Position numbers and translations under genes: made by a program. From positions 16,242,001 through 16,306,000 of the forward strand of contig JAILWY010000023.1 of the NCBI GenBank assembly GCA_022113835.1: DNA of 64,000 nucleotides, in the 5' to 3' direction. Under the pieces are notes generated by a model. The model was not told the DNA's origin and did no database searches. It worked only from the letters and a program-made list of their open reading frames with translations. Each line of letters begins with the position of its first letter. The stretch's first letter is position 1. Origin of the DNA: Atopsyche davidsoni. Taxonomy: Eukaryota; Arthropoda; Insecta; Trichoptera; Hydrobiosidae. This document shows positions 10,341 to 21,512 of this stretch, one piece after another.

Positions 10341-11490
10341 TAATTTAAATGAATAAGCATATTTTTTCGCATGGTTTGTTTTGAGTATAAGCTAACACAC
10401 TAATTTTAATATTCAACGATAATAAATATAAAACATGCGAAATCACCAAACCTTCAAATCATATCTTGAAATGAAATTTTGATGTCGCGTAAAATCATCT
10501 CCTATAAATAGCCTTAAATTACACTAGAATCAGTTTATATTTAAATGAAAAGTATTTATAATGAACTGCGTATATTGTATTTTTATCGAGATCTTCTATG
10601 AAAAAAATGTAGATCTACAGCTCAACAAGTTACTTAACGTTAAAATTTTGGTTAACTATATGATAAGATTTATATTTGTCAGTACGTGGTTAGTATGCGA
10701 CAGAGCACAATGGTGTTATTGTAAACAAGGTACAAAACAATCAATATCAAAAAATAAATATATAAATAACAGCATATGTACTTAACTTTTTTTAAACAGA
10801 GAGAGAACTTATCCACTGTGTCATCTGCTTCATTTAATTTTATTTTGATTATTTAAAATAAATTGCCATATTCCTAGTGTTTGGTGCTATGTGCACGTTG
10901 GTGTTGGGATCTCGTTATTGTGGTGTTGGAGACAAGTGTCCGGTGGTGTTGTGGATGGGAAGAAATATGATTCTTATATTCGAGTGCACCTTTTGTACTG
11001 CAAGCAGAGTCTATCGAGCACAATGGAACGTCTGGTCAGACAATATCGATACTGGAGTGTTACTCGGATGCTCGGGAGCAAGATTCTCTTTGTATCTGTG
11101 ATTTATTATGTAAATAAATATTTGAATATCTGCGTTTAATATGATTTTCAACATAAAAATAATTATATACAGCTTCATAAACTTGTGAGATCTTTATTTA
11201 CATGCAGTCGAGTTGTTTATAACTATCTAATCATATTTAGTCGATTTGTTTACTAGTCGCCTCAATAAAATTGATGTTTGTTAATATATGCAGTAAAATT
11301 TATTTAATATCAAAATTAAATATGAAAAACCTATCTTACTTGCTCTATTTATTTATTTTTTTATGCAAAAATAATCGAATCAGTTTTAAGAGAAATTTTT
11401 ATTTTTATTTGTGGATGCTTTCGCCTTTCGAGGGCTTCTTCGGATATTTTTTTACAAAGGAAAATGATTTTACTTAGTAAAGAAAAAAGT
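10341..11490. other. AT-rich stretch, no gene seen
   Basis: The G/T-rich block 10880-11040 gives two overlapping plus-strand frames (74 and 82 codons) in different phases without a domain, which argues against coding. Confidence 0.5.
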
Positions 11491-11780
11491 ATTTAAAACA
11501 TGGAGGATATATAAAAAAAGCACCCGCCATTTTAGAGCGCCACGTATAACGAAAAAAAAACAGGGGCGGAAATTACAGCAAGGCTAAAAAATAACAAAAA
11601 TGACATCCTCGTTGTGTTTCAGGAGACAACGCGACCCACCCCCTGCGTCACTTACCCCTAATATTAAAAAATAAAACAGGGGCAGCTACCCCCTCGTCCG
11701 ACGGGGGCGGATTAATGTGTTTTCTTGTCTTAGGTGTGCGCCACCAGCCCCCAGGGCTATCTATCGTATGCCTTCGAATT
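11491..11780. promoter_or_regulatory. Mixed-composition island
   Basis: Contains CGCCATTTTAGAGCGCC and several CCCC tracts between 11520 and 11760. No coding signal; role unknown. Confidence 0.2.
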
Positions 11781-13372
11781 AGAGGCCAAATCATGCATGT
11801 AAAATATTTGTTATTTCAGTCTTCAAAAAATATTTTACCTATGGCTTTATCACGGTGAATTTCTAATAATTATTTTTATGCAAAAAGATTTTAAGCTTGT
11901 ATGTGCAAACCTATTAAATTATAAAAATAATTAGCTTCTTATTGTGATATTTACTTGTTCATAATTCTTAACATAATCTGCTAGCTAATGTATATATAAA
12001 TATAATATCCATTATTTTTGTATTGAAAATGTAAATATTAAATGTATTATATTATATAAATCGAAATGCAATTTTTTTAACATTTCAATGAAATTATACG
12101 AGCAAGTATCTAAAAATTATTTATGTCTTGTTTTAGTAATAATAATGATAGAAATACATTTTTAAATGTTTTGTGAATGAAGAATATTTTCTATTTACTT
12201 TTAAGTGATATTTTGATATCTTTTTTTTTAGATTATTTCAAAACAAGACGTCCTCCATTTTAAGTTTTTATGTTGCAGCCCTCAACCCTCACACACTCGC
12301 GAGGGTACGACGTAATAAGGGCTGTGGACAAAAACTCTACCGTTAAGATAAAAAATACCAGAGGAAATTCCGATGGTCCATTTGTTTTACTAGTGACTTT
12401 TTGCAACCCCTTCGTTTGTTAGCGAAGGGTGCTGAGCTGCTATCTAACGCAGGCATTTTTAAATATAAATTCACCCTTTTTAACAATGTGTTTTATTAAA
12501 ATAAAATAAAATACGCAATTTGTTTAAAAGTATTATCTTGACTTCTTGACCACAGATATTTTAACAAATTAAATAAGTACCAACATAAAAGTTATATGTT
12601 ATATGTGTTATAAATTTATATATAATTGAGAAAACAGTTTGACAACGGTCAATTGCAATAATGCTTTTATTTTTATTTTATATAGATATTTTTAATTAGT
12701 TCTAAAATGACTCTTATGTTCTGATGTAGTTATAGGGTCACGGTGTTCCAACCAAATCACTAAAGCGTTACAAATAAAAGGGTAAATTATAATCCCATCT
12801 GTATTGCAAATTGCAGTTTCCAGTTTGGCAAAATTATTATCAACATGATAAGTTTTAAGGGATTACTGAACAGATATTTAAAAATGCCTAATAAGTCAAA
12901 TCTATGATATATCTTTATAAGTCGATTCCAATTTCGTTAAATCTTGTTTCGCAAATAACGAAAATCCGTTTATCTCTAAGTTTAAAGAGGTAATAGCAGG
13001 CAGTTAGTATCTATGACATACGTCTATTTGACAAGCGATAAAACGTCCGGGAAGCGAGATAAAGTTTTTCTCGTTCGAAGTGTAATCGATAAAGATATCT
13101 GATCGTAAAGAAGTAGCGGATATGACTGCCGTCGAGGAAGCCGAGTGACTGAAAGACATCAGCATTCCATATTTTAGAGCACTTATCCTAACTTGTGAGA
13201 TTCTATTGAATTGTAAAAGACTCTTTGTTTTATCGGGATTTCTATTTGTACTATATGAGATGCAAAGACAGCCTTCTTTTTGAAAAACAGATAGTGAAAT
13301 AAAAAATAGCGTTGGTTAAAATATTAAAACAATTACTTACATATTTTTTACCACTTATGCTCATTTATAAAA
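11781..13372. other. AT-rich stretch, no gene seen
   Basis: A small richer block lies at 12280-12440. No paired repeats or coding signal found. Confidence 0.55.
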
Positions 13373-13442
13373 TTGTTTTTAATTATAAAACACATTGAGT
13401 TTTACTTAATATTACATTTGTGCATTTACGTTGAACTTGGGA

Positions 13443-13524
13443 CTAAATGTTTATATATATATATATATATATATGAACATTTGGTGCCGAGTATATATAG
13501 TATATATATATATATATATAAAGG
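13443..13524. repeat. Paired (TA)n tracts in a hairpin setting
   Basis: Two (TA)n runs (about 13451-13474 and 13501-13520). The first is bracketed by ACTAAATGTT and AACATTTGGT, which are complementary apart from one G-T pair, so the tract sits in the loop of a potential hairpin. Confidence 0.6.
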
Positions 13525-13599
13525 CCTTATCATAAGCTGTCAAGGCAACATCAATCCTTCTCGAATTCTTACATAACGATATCGCCATCCCACCATCAA

Positions 13600-13990
13600 A
13601 TACCAAAAAAGCGGAGAATATTAATGCTACAAAGTGGGGAGAGAAAACCACCCCACACCCAGCACAGACTCGCACCCCCCTCCCTCCCCCCCAAGAGTAA
13701 ACATCCCTTCTTCTTGGGGTGGCGCACACACACCAGCGAGCAAATTATACTCGTACATAAATAAATACATATTAAACGAGATGAGATGGTGTGTTTGGGC
13801 TTAGAGTGAGACAGAAGAGTCATTATCGACCAAGGGTCACAGCGCATGCGTCCTGGATTCTGCGCAAATTAGTGACGCGCGCCGTCTCTCTCCGACCCCC
13901 TACGGCGGGATAGCCTCATTAGTATTGGCGTCTCGCTCTGCACCCCTCGCCCCCCCCCCCCCCCCCACCCTCGCCCTCCGCGGCCACCTG
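13600..13990. promoter_or_regulatory. C-rich island with poly-C tract
   Basis: Strong strand asymmetry with an uninterrupted C17 run at 13950-13966. Frames on the minus strand are low-complexity and overlapping. The tract could form a G-quadruplex or i-motif. Confidence 0.35.
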
Positions 13991-15150
13991 ATTATAATGG
14001 GAAAGGAACAACTTTAAAAAGCTTTCCAAATTTGAATAATGAAGTTTGAATTAAGAAGTATCGATGTTGTTTTTTTTTTTTTTCTTCTCTTTCGTCTTTC
14101 TCGGATGTTTTTAGCTTTTTAACCTTTTATCGTTTTTTTTTTTTTAATAATCTTGTTATGAATGTTTCTGAAGAAAAATAATTTTTAATATTTACTCAGC
14201 TTTGATGTATCACTTTTCTTGTTATTCCTGATTGTAAATTTGAAATGTTGTTTTTTCGCAAAAGTTACTAAATTATAAATTAGGAGATTTTTTCTCTGTA
14301 CTTAAAACTTAAAGAAAAAACGATTATTTATTGTTTATTCTTTCATAAGAAAATAATTTCAATATGGTTTGCAGCTGAGATAAGCGGAACATTAACAAAA
14401 AAAACAGCATTAGCGCCATCTGTTAATCAGTATTCAAAATTCAAGTTATACTGTATATAAATAAAATAATTATTTTTTGTTTCTACTTTGTATTTAAAAT
14501 GCATATTTTATTATGTAACTTACATTTATCATTTTACAATACAATTATAAATTCCGCATTTAACACTATTAGAAGCTTCTTCTCGTTTTACTTTTGTAGT
14601 AAGACTTAAAGCACCGATGATAACAATAATAATGAGAAAAGGAAATGGCCGAGTGCGAGTGAGAGGAGAGATAGTGGTTTTCTCGGGTCAGACAGGGACG
14701 CACAAAGGAAGATATTGTAATTTCAAATAAATTGTTGAGCATCTCGCGGTCAATACTGAAGACTCATTACCATACGACTTTGCAACGGTCTTGGAGTACT
14801 TTGACTGCCATTTTAAGGATGTAAAATTTTAATATCAGTAATAAATTGTAAGAAAATTATACTGTATATTATTATAAAACTGCATGACCATAATACTTAA
14901 AACATTACTATTAGGAAGCACATATGACTTTTGATTATTGAAAAATTAATTAACATAAAAAACTGTACAAGCTTTGTGCAATTGAGATAGTAAAATTTTA
15001 TATAGTCAGTAAGTTAATCTAAAAAATACTATTTTTCATAAGACTTGTGATAAATTGCTTTGAACAGCTTTTCTATTTTCTATTGATGTTTCACATACTG
15101 AATAAAATTAATAAAAATTTATTTAATTGTCAACAATATCTTATCCATGT
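13991..15150. other. AT-rich stretch with a dispersed short motif
   Basis: T runs near 14071-14084 and 14133-14145. The segment 14391-14435 (TTAACA, then GCATTAGCGCCATCTGTTA) matches 61614-61655 and may be a small dispersed repeat. GAGAG-rich block at about 14650-14670. Confidence 0.45.
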
Positions 15151-15173
15151 GAATAACCGATTCAAACATCACT

Positions 15174-15294
15174 GTGAAATGACGTGAAAAACAGTTTTTT
15201 TTTTATGACTCGAACGGTTTTACAGAAAATTTGTTGGAGCACGTAGAAGTATGAAGTCATACCCCGTTTATCAGGATTTTTCTCGTCATTTCAC
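15174..15294. repeat. Inverted repeat, about 18-bp arms
   Basis: GTGAAATGACGTGAAAAA (15174-15191) is complementary to TTTTTCTCGTCATTTCAC (15277-15294) with one mismatch, 85 bp apart. Similarity continues outward with a gap (ACCGATTCA against TGAACCGAT). Small foldback or MITE-like remnant; no family assigned. Confidence 0.55.
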
Positions 15295-15299
15295 GTGTG

Positions 15300-16355
15300 A
15301 ACCGATAACATATTTTTTATTACAAATGCTCAGACAAAAAATATTGATCATGTTCAAAAAATCTTTCTCTTCACAATTATGTTATTAGATAGTTTAATAG
15401 ATGACAAAAATTCAAAATCAATCGTCTTCTTCATAATCGTTTTATTAAATAGGTCGTCAAATTATTATCAGGTATATCAGACTGAAAAACATAAATATGT
15501 TGCATTTCCATTGTCTCCTATTTTTAATTACTAATATGTTTTCGCCCCACCCTTAATATATTTAGTTTTATTTAAGGCGAATATATTTTTAATATAAATA
15601 AATATTTTACAGGTTCTTTAAATTTATTGTTTGCTCGCAAAATGATTATTTGATTTTATGCCTAGTAAAGTTTTGAGTAGATTTTGTGGCTTTTATTTGT
15701 TAGATTCCACTTGTAACGATACAATGCAACCGAATCAAATGGCAACATTCGGAGCAGCAATAATCTCCTGTACGGCTCAACACAAAATGTATAGACATCA
15801 TCAGTCAGCTTTCAGGGCCGCACTCAGAACCGGGAAATCGGGAAGGAAAAAATAAATAATAATAATATCTCGTAAACAACTGCTGCCAATGTAAAATTCA
15901 AATCCCTGAAGATGAATCCAGTACCGATATGAAACCAAAAGGCCAATGTGGTACAAATACTAAGCTGATGTGATTAAATACATATTTACATTAGACATAT
16001 TTTAGTTTAATCGCAAAATATACAAATTGTGAACAATTAAAAAAATATATATTTAAAAGTGGTAAGTTTAAGAGAAAACTGATCACTCAACTTAAATATA
16101 TTATAAAAAAATTATTCCAATATTAACTAGCCAAAATATGATTTATTCAATAGAAGAATTATTTATTACTCCAAAAACATAGCGCTGCTCAATTTTAATT
16201 TAAACTAAAACCACTTGCGTTAACATAAATACTTTTAAATTATATACTAATAAAAGCGTTAAGAATACAAATTATATAGGATCCCCAAATAGTCAAGAAC
16301 AATAAGCTCACTAGACAAAAAATATTTGTTTTTAAAATTTTAAAGGTCAATCAAT
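15300..16355. other. AT-rich stretch, no gene seen
   Basis: A 65-codon plus frame at 15658-15855 begins with ATG but has no domain and no splice context. Confidence 0.55.
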
Positions 16356-16357
16356 CG

Positions 16358-16490
16358 ATAATTTTGACAGAGAGTACTTGGTGGAATTACATTTTTGTAT
16401 TTTAATTAAAATACTTGAGTGATTTTTCCACATGTTACTTTTGATTGGTGACCGGTTTCACGTTGACATTATCAAACTGATTCTCAGTTT
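16358..16490 (-). mobile_element. Family 1 element, copy C (truncated)
   Basis: In reverse orientation: the tail (GACAGAGAGTACTTGGTGGA, from about 16365) comes first, then the arm with TACTTGAGTGATTTTTCC and GGTGACCGGTTTC. The hammerhead-like core is damaged: helix II and its loop are deleted between GGTTTC and ACGTTGACATTATCAA. The opposite arm is missing. Confidence 0.65.
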
Positions 16491-17720
16491 TTAAAGTATT
16501 TTATTTAAAATATTAAAGGTAGATAAAACAAAAAAGATGCTTTGTTGTATCCAGACAATAAGCAATGGCCAGACTTCCTCCGTTGGCGTCCGTTATTGGT
16601 TGCAGATACGGGGACTGGCAAGGCATTATTTAGAAGTCGTATCGCAATGGGGGCGTCTTTAAACAAATGACCCTGGATTCGCGAATGCGCTTCTGTGCGG
16701 TTTCAACCGAATAAAATACACCTTCTGATCAACACGCTTACGTTACGCTGCGAATAAAAGATACCTGGAATTTTTAAATTGATATCAATAATTATTTTTA
16801 GCCGAAATATTTTTGACCAACTATGTCACTGTTTGAATTATTTTAATTACTATCAACCAAGTATATTGGTTCCATAATTGCATGCATTAATTTCAATTCT
16901 CGTTAGGGTCAAAAATATTACATCAAAAATATTACATCAAAAAACAAACTATACATTTTTACAAATAAATATATCGTGAGCGAAATATCTCGTATATTCC
17001 CTGTGAATTTTTGATAAAATAATTTGAGTACAAATATTTAATTTATGAATATAAACAAATAAAAATTCGCTCGCCTCCGCTCCTGGATTGCACGTCCACT
17101 TGATCCCGCATTATACGTCATGGTCCAGTATTTGAATTCTCTTCGAGCAGTCTCACAGTCTAATCTCGTTTTTGCGATTAATCATCCAATTTCCAAAGGG
17201 ATTCCAGCAAGATAGGTTAGAATGGACGTTTACAACCACGCGTCTTGAAATTTTCATTGTGTTGTGGTTTTTCTTACGGTTTGGACAAAAATGAATGAAT
17301 ATTCTGCCAGTAATAAAAATTACAGCGGATGGACGATTTATCGATTGCCTATAAAATATTTTCTCGCGTGGTTCAAAAACGATTCTTTGTTATTTAATTT
17401 TTAAAAATAACAGTCACTTTTAATATTATTTTGTTTTCAAATTTCAATTCGTCTAGAATTATTAGAGTTCATCCCTTTACGTACATTTCTTATCGGTTCA
17501 TATGACAAATTACGTTTTTATATAAATGTATGAATATTTAAAACATATTCACAAAGTTTAAATAGCAAATTTAAAATGCGTTAAGCGTTAAGTTATACAT
17601 GAACAAAATTTTGATCAATTTGAAAAAAACACACAATCTCAGTTATTAATCTCGGTCACATAAAAACCTTTTTAACATTGTGTTCATTTTTTTTATATAC
17701 AAAGATTTTAATAAAAGCCT
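16491..17720. other. AT-rich stretch with two small richer blocks
   Basis: Blocks at 16555-16645 and 17070-17240 have mixed composition; the first contains CGTTATTGGTTGC (reverse CCAAT). No coding signal. Confidence 0.45.
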
Positions 17721-17945
17721 GCAGGCACACTTTTAATTCACGTCTTAATCACGAGCTTTAATCGGGAAAGACAAAAAGCCTGCCAACTGTTGGCGCTGAC
17801 GTGCCCTATCTCCCATCAATAGCTCATACGAAGGAGCTTTGTTTAATTCCATTTAAAAGCTCCCCCGGCCGCGCCGTCTCTTCTTATTAAAATAATCACG
17901 TACTGCTAATAAAGCTCTCGGCCAGGTGAGAACAGCCTCTGTGAA
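17721..17945. promoter_or_regulatory. Mixed-composition island
   Basis: Complex sequence between AT-rich flanks, including CCCCCGGCCGCGCCG near 17862 and CCAGGTGAG at about 17921. Candidate conserved non-coding element. Confidence 0.25.
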
Positions 17946-18690
17946 TATTTTAAAATTAATTTTGAATTTAAATAAACAGGAAATAATTTATTTTTATTAA
18001 TGTACACACGTCGTTTACGCGCACGTATTTTTTAATATATGTTTTGTCTATTTATGGTGTATAATAAATACGCGTGATATACACGTGTAACGCTGCTGCT
18101 TTGTCTCACGTCTTTTCATATGCATATTGTATACAAAAAATTAATAAATATATAAATATTGCATTGATTGCATTTATAATTCATTAATAAAGAATTGATT
18201 TTTTGGTATACCGTTTTGATATCCCATCACATAAAAGACTTTGACTGTGACCTCGTTTTTAGCTTAAATTTTCAATATACTAACAAATTTTTTTTAAATT
18301 GTTTGAGCTCGGCTAAAACTCATAATGCTCATAGACAAATAACAAAACAATGTTCTTGCAAAATAATTCGAATATTTTTATTAATATAAATGATTATTTT
18401 TACTCTTATAAAAAAAGCATTAATAATTTTCAACATGAAATACCTTCTTAAAAATAAATCAGTTTTGCTCTGATATTACGATTTTTATAGTAAAAACATT
18501 TTTCAATGTTTTATACTTATAAATAAAAAGTATATTTTTCTTACATATAAGTACACCAGACTACACTGCAATGTTATTATTAAAGCTGACTACATGCGCT
18601 GTGACAAAACCAACATCCGACGGTGATTATTCAATAATTTTGTTTTTTATTGTTTTTTTGAGAATGCCACTAAGCAGCTAATTATTTGTT
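17946..18690. other. AT-rich stretch, no gene seen
   Basis: No recognisable features beyond AT runs. Confidence 0.55.
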
Positions 18691-18910
18691 ATCGGCTATA
18701 GCGCAGCGTGTGTAGGCAGCTTTACCCAGACACAAAAATCAGCAAAAAACAAAGTTCCCTGCCCACAGCGAGAATTTTTAATCATTTGCCAACATTCGGG
18801 GGCACGTCTCGGCCCAAGGGGGGCGCCCCCCCTGCCCCCCCCTAACCCATGGGGCTCCTCGGGTTCCCAAGAACAGCACACTGGCCGGTAATGAAAGCAC
18901 AAACTGCTCG
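18691..18910. promoter_or_regulatory. G/C-tract island
   Basis: GGGGGGCGCCCCCCCTGCCC near 18818 gives a short G/C palindrome. A 68-codon minus frame is low-complexity. Role unknown. Confidence 0.25.
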
Positions 18911-19203
18911 TGTGAAATTAAAATTTTCAAAAAATATAGTATAAATAATTTTAATTAATGATTTGTGAAAAATCCTTGACAAATATGTGTCCATGTGATT
19001 CACTGTATTATTTTTTTATTTCAATTGAACTATACCGAATAATTTTTTTTTTTTTTTAAATGATGACATGAACTGCTTTGAGTTAAAAATTATTTTACAG
19101 AACTGAAATATGGGACGAAAACTATTCAAGCTCGTATAATCTATAATTGCACCCTTAAGCTATTAAATCGTTTTATATTTTCAACATAAAAACCCGGAAT
19201 AAA

Positions 19204-19335
19204 AAAATTCACATCACACCCCGCGGTGGGGTAGGGGGTAGAGCGAGGGGAGGGGAGGGGAGGGGAGGGGAGGGGAGGGCCGGCCGCGAGTTTTAACCCG
19301 CAGCGGCCCGCGGCGCCTTTTCTAATCAAGGCTTC
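19204..19335. repeat. (GGGGA)n tract, G-quadruplex candidate
   Basis: Seven tandem AGGGG units at about 19234-19279 inside a CpG-rich block. Repeated G4 runs spaced by one A meet the usual G-quadruplex pattern on the plus strand. A short (CTG)n follows at 19404-19418. Confidence 0.7.
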
Positions 19336-19597
19336 ATCTGCGGGACACGTACGGAAGCGTTCTGGATCATATTTTAGGGTGCCTCCGGGGGCTAACGGGG
19401 GTTGCTGCTGCTGCTGCTAGATTACGACCGCTTTATCTACGATTCAAGCGTTTTTTGAATAATATATATTTTTCATAATGCATATTGTAAAAAAACACAC
19501 GATATTAAGACTATCACCGAAAAGACGAGAACTGCGGTAGGTATTGCGCAATTTTTTATTCAAGCATTTTTAGCGCTAATCAGCAAATTAAGATACA

Positions 19598-19623
19598 CAC
19601 ATATATATATATATATATATTAT
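19598..19623. repeat. (AT)n microsatellite
   Basis: Alternating AT adjoining the left edge of family 1 copy D; its last bases form part of the apparent target duplication. Confidence 0.85.
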
Positions 19624-19722
19624 AAGAAATTCAATATTTTTGACAGAGAGTACTTGGTGGAATTCCATTTTAATATTTTGAATAAAAATACTTGAGTGAT
19701 TTTCCACATTTTTGTTTTTATT

Positions 19723-19765
19723 AGTGACCGGTTTCGCCAACCTTTCACGTTGGCATTATCAAACA
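19723..19765 (-). ncRNA. Hammerhead-like ribozyme motif, family 1 copy D left arm
   Basis: Minus-strand order: UGU, UUGAUAA (complement of 19756-19762), extra U (19755), GCCAAC (19754-19749), loop, GUUGGC (19741-19736), GAAAC, CG, GUC (19728-19726). Helix II is 6 perfect base pairs. This is the best-preserved family 1 core with F. Helix I is short (two pairs before a mismatch). Confidence 0.5.
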
Positions 19766-19768
19766 GAG

Positions 19769-19808
19769 TGGATAATGCCAACGTGAAAGGTTGGCGAAAC
19801 CGGTCACT
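19769..19808 (+). ncRNA. Hammerhead-like motif, family 1 copy D right arm
   Basis: Second, oppositely oriented copy: helix II GCCAAC (19777-19782) with GUUGGC (19790-19795), then GAAAC, CG, GUC. The 5' core reads UGGAUAA because the palindrome centre cuts in just upstream, so this arm has probably lost a working core and helix I. Confidence 0.35.
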
Positions 19809-19920
19809 AATAAAAACAAAAATGTGGAAAATCACTCAAGTATTTTTATTCAAAATATATATATTATAATGATAAAAGTAGCTTAATATATTGTCTTCAC
19901 TTTGAGTTTATTATATTTTT

Positions 19921-19966
19921 TGCATGACTAGTTTCGACCAAATAGACTAGGTCATCATCAGATGCA
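19921..19966 (-). ncRNA. Hammerhead ribozyme motif, family 2 copy 1 left arm
   Basis: On the minus strand: helix I UGCAU (19966-19962), canonical core CUGAUGA (19961-19955), extra U (19954), helix II GACC (19953-19950) with GGUC (19939-19936), GAAAC, UA loop, GUC (19928-19926), helix I AUGCA (19925-19921). Helix I pairs 5 of 5, helix II 4 of 4, and the two conserved core segments are exact. This is a type I layout with a two-pair helix III, as in the minimal hammerheads of Penelope-like elements. The extra U before helix II is a deviation. Confidence 0.65.
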
Positions 19967-19978
19967 TAACTAAACTTA

Positions 19979-20024
19979 TGCATCTGATGATGACCTAGTC
20001 TATTTGGTCGAAACTAGTCATACA
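19979..20024 (+). ncRNA. Hammerhead ribozyme motif, family 2 copy 1 right arm
   Basis: Same layout on the plus strand: UGCAU (19979-19983), CUGAUGA (19984-19990), extra U, GACC (19992-19995), GGUC (20006-20009), GAAAC (20010-20014), UA, GUC (20017-20019), AUACA (20020-20024). Helix I has one C-A mismatch. Two oppositely oriented ribozymes lie within 104 bp. Confidence 0.6.
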
Positions 20025-20123
20025 AAAAAAAAATAAACTCAAAGTGAAGACAAAATACAAAGCTACTTTTATCATTATAATAATGGATCTTCACCAATCA
20101 AATGCCTTGTCCCTCAACAAGAA

Positions 20124-20124
<1 letters not shown>

Positions 20125-20174
<50 letters not shown>
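20125..20174. repeat. (TA)n microsatellite
   Basis: About 25 TA units directly after the tail of family 2 copy 1. Confidence 0.9.
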
Positions 20175-20177
<3 letters not shown>

Positions 20178-20199
20178 CGTTTCGATATTGTAAAATAAC

Positions 20200-20410
20200 T
20201 AGCAATAACTGCATTTGTACTAGTGGTGGTAATCTCAATCTCTCTGGGGTGCACTAAGGTAGGTTCGTTTTTTGGTATAACGGTACCAATTTCAAGACCG
20301 TCTCCCGCCATCCCTTAGCGTACAGTCATTGCAGGCCCAGAGGGTAGGACGGCGGGTTTCGCATCAAAAGTGTACGCTTTTAATCCCTACGGAGCAATAC
20401 TTCACTTGCT
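20200..20410. promoter_or_regulatory. Mixed-composition island
   Basis: Complex sequence with CTCCCGCCATCCC (CCATC, YY1/Pho-like) near 20305. No coding signal. Confidence 0.25.
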
Positions 20411-20939
20411 AACGATAAAAACGTGTTAAACATACCCCTATCAAAAGCAATAATGAAAAAAATCCGGAAATTTTATCGTATATTTCAAAGATACCTTACT
20501 ATTTTTTTTATTGAACAACTTTTGATATAATGTCAAAAAAGCATTTATTTAGATCAAAATCACACAAAATCCATGAAACTTTTACAATATTTAAAAAATT
20601 ATGTGTGTACCTCTTTATTCTTTCAACAGGTGTGAACCCAATAACATCAATTAGGGATTCACCTGTCAAAACTGTTATCAAACCAAGAACTTACTTTAAC
20701 TTTAGAACTCAATAACAACTGAGCCTTATTGGCTCAGTGTAAAAACGTGTAAAAAATATAAATATGTTAGTGTTATTATCAATATTTTTTCAGCTTCGAA
20801 GTTCTTTTTCATTATTATTACTCGAATCAGATTTATTTTAACTGCAATAATAATAAATATGTTGTCTTACTTTATTGAACAAAATTATTTATTTTTTAAT
20901 CATCTCAAATTTTGTCGAAACCACCCTGTACATTTTCTT
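20411..20939. other. AT-rich stretch, no gene seen
   Basis: A 61-codon plus frame (20530-20715) has no domain. CACCCTGTAC at about 20922 repeats the short string seen near 500. Confidence 0.5.
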
Positions 20940-21235
20940 ATTTTTGGCTTGCCTGACGTCATTTACATTTTCACGGTGAAATTTGTTTACTTTACACCAC
21001 CATAAAGAACTCCTTGTCTTTGCGGACGTCACGCTGCCCACTAACCACTATCTGAAAAATTCAAAGGCTTCTCTGCGGCGCACATCCCTCCGCCTCATAT
21101 CATTATCCAAATAAAATTACATTCAGGCAGAACCCATTACGCCGAGCAAACACCGCGGCAGGGGTGGCCAAGCGACGCGTCACAAGTCTGACCTCTCCCG
21201 GGACACGAAGAAGGAAGAAGTGTGGTGTCGTGAGT
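20940..21235. promoter_or_regulatory. Island with CRE palindrome
   Basis: TGACGTCA at 20954-20961 is a perfect CRE; GACGTCAC follows at about 21024. Mixed composition, CpG-rich near 21130-21180. Candidate cAMP/ATF-responsive regulatory block. Confidence 0.35.
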
Positions 21236-21371
21236 GATTTACACAGAATGCAATATAGTTGCCTACACATGCTACAATACAACTGACTACTGTACGGTAA
21301 TTAATCATGTGATTTACACATATTTCAATTGATGCTACCTACACGCGCTGTGAATAAAATGTTTAGAGCTA

Positions 21372-21512
21372 ATCCAAATTATTTTTATTTTATACTACCA
21401 GTGTTATCAACATGCGTGGTTGGCATCGTCAAACAGTGTGCCAACCAAGCATGTAATCAAATAAAAATAAGTTGAAATAACACAAACATTGAGGAATTCC
21501 ACCAAGTATTGT
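21372..21512. mobile_element. Diverged family 1 relative (copy H)
   Basis: Retains GGTTGGCATCGTCAAACAGT, related to the TTGGCATTATCAAACAGAG of family 1, plus inverted TGCCAACCAAGCATG and the tail block GGAATTCCACCAAGTA. On the minus strand the core reads UUGACGA; the GAAAC segment has decayed to GATAAC. An old or separate subfamily. Confidence 0.55.

Larger units (their letters stand above)
19626..19854 (-). mobile_element. Family 1 foldback element, copy D (near-perfect palindrome)
   Basis: Reverse orientation relative to copies A, B, E and F: tail first (19626-19675), then two almost perfectly complementary arms meeting near 19766. Both arms carry the GACCGGTTTCGCCAACC block or complement. 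A 15-bp direct repeat, ATATATATATTATAA, flanks it at 19611-19625 and 19855-19869, though the left repeat lies in a microsatellite. The internal end GAATTTC agrees with copy A, supporting the boundary. Confidence 0.8.
19868..20122 (-). mobile_element. Family 2 foldback element, copy 1
   Basis: Two inverted arms (about 19868-19972 and 19976-20082) share TCTTCACTTTGAGTTTATT and its complement, then a unique tail (20083-20122) contains GGATCTTCACCAATCAAATG. The tail matches the outer left segment of copy 2 (63377-63415) in reverse orientation, so the element is asymmetric like family 1. It starts within 13 bp of the end of family 1 copy D and is followed directly by (TA)n. Each arm carries a hammerhead-like motif. 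Confidence 0.8.
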
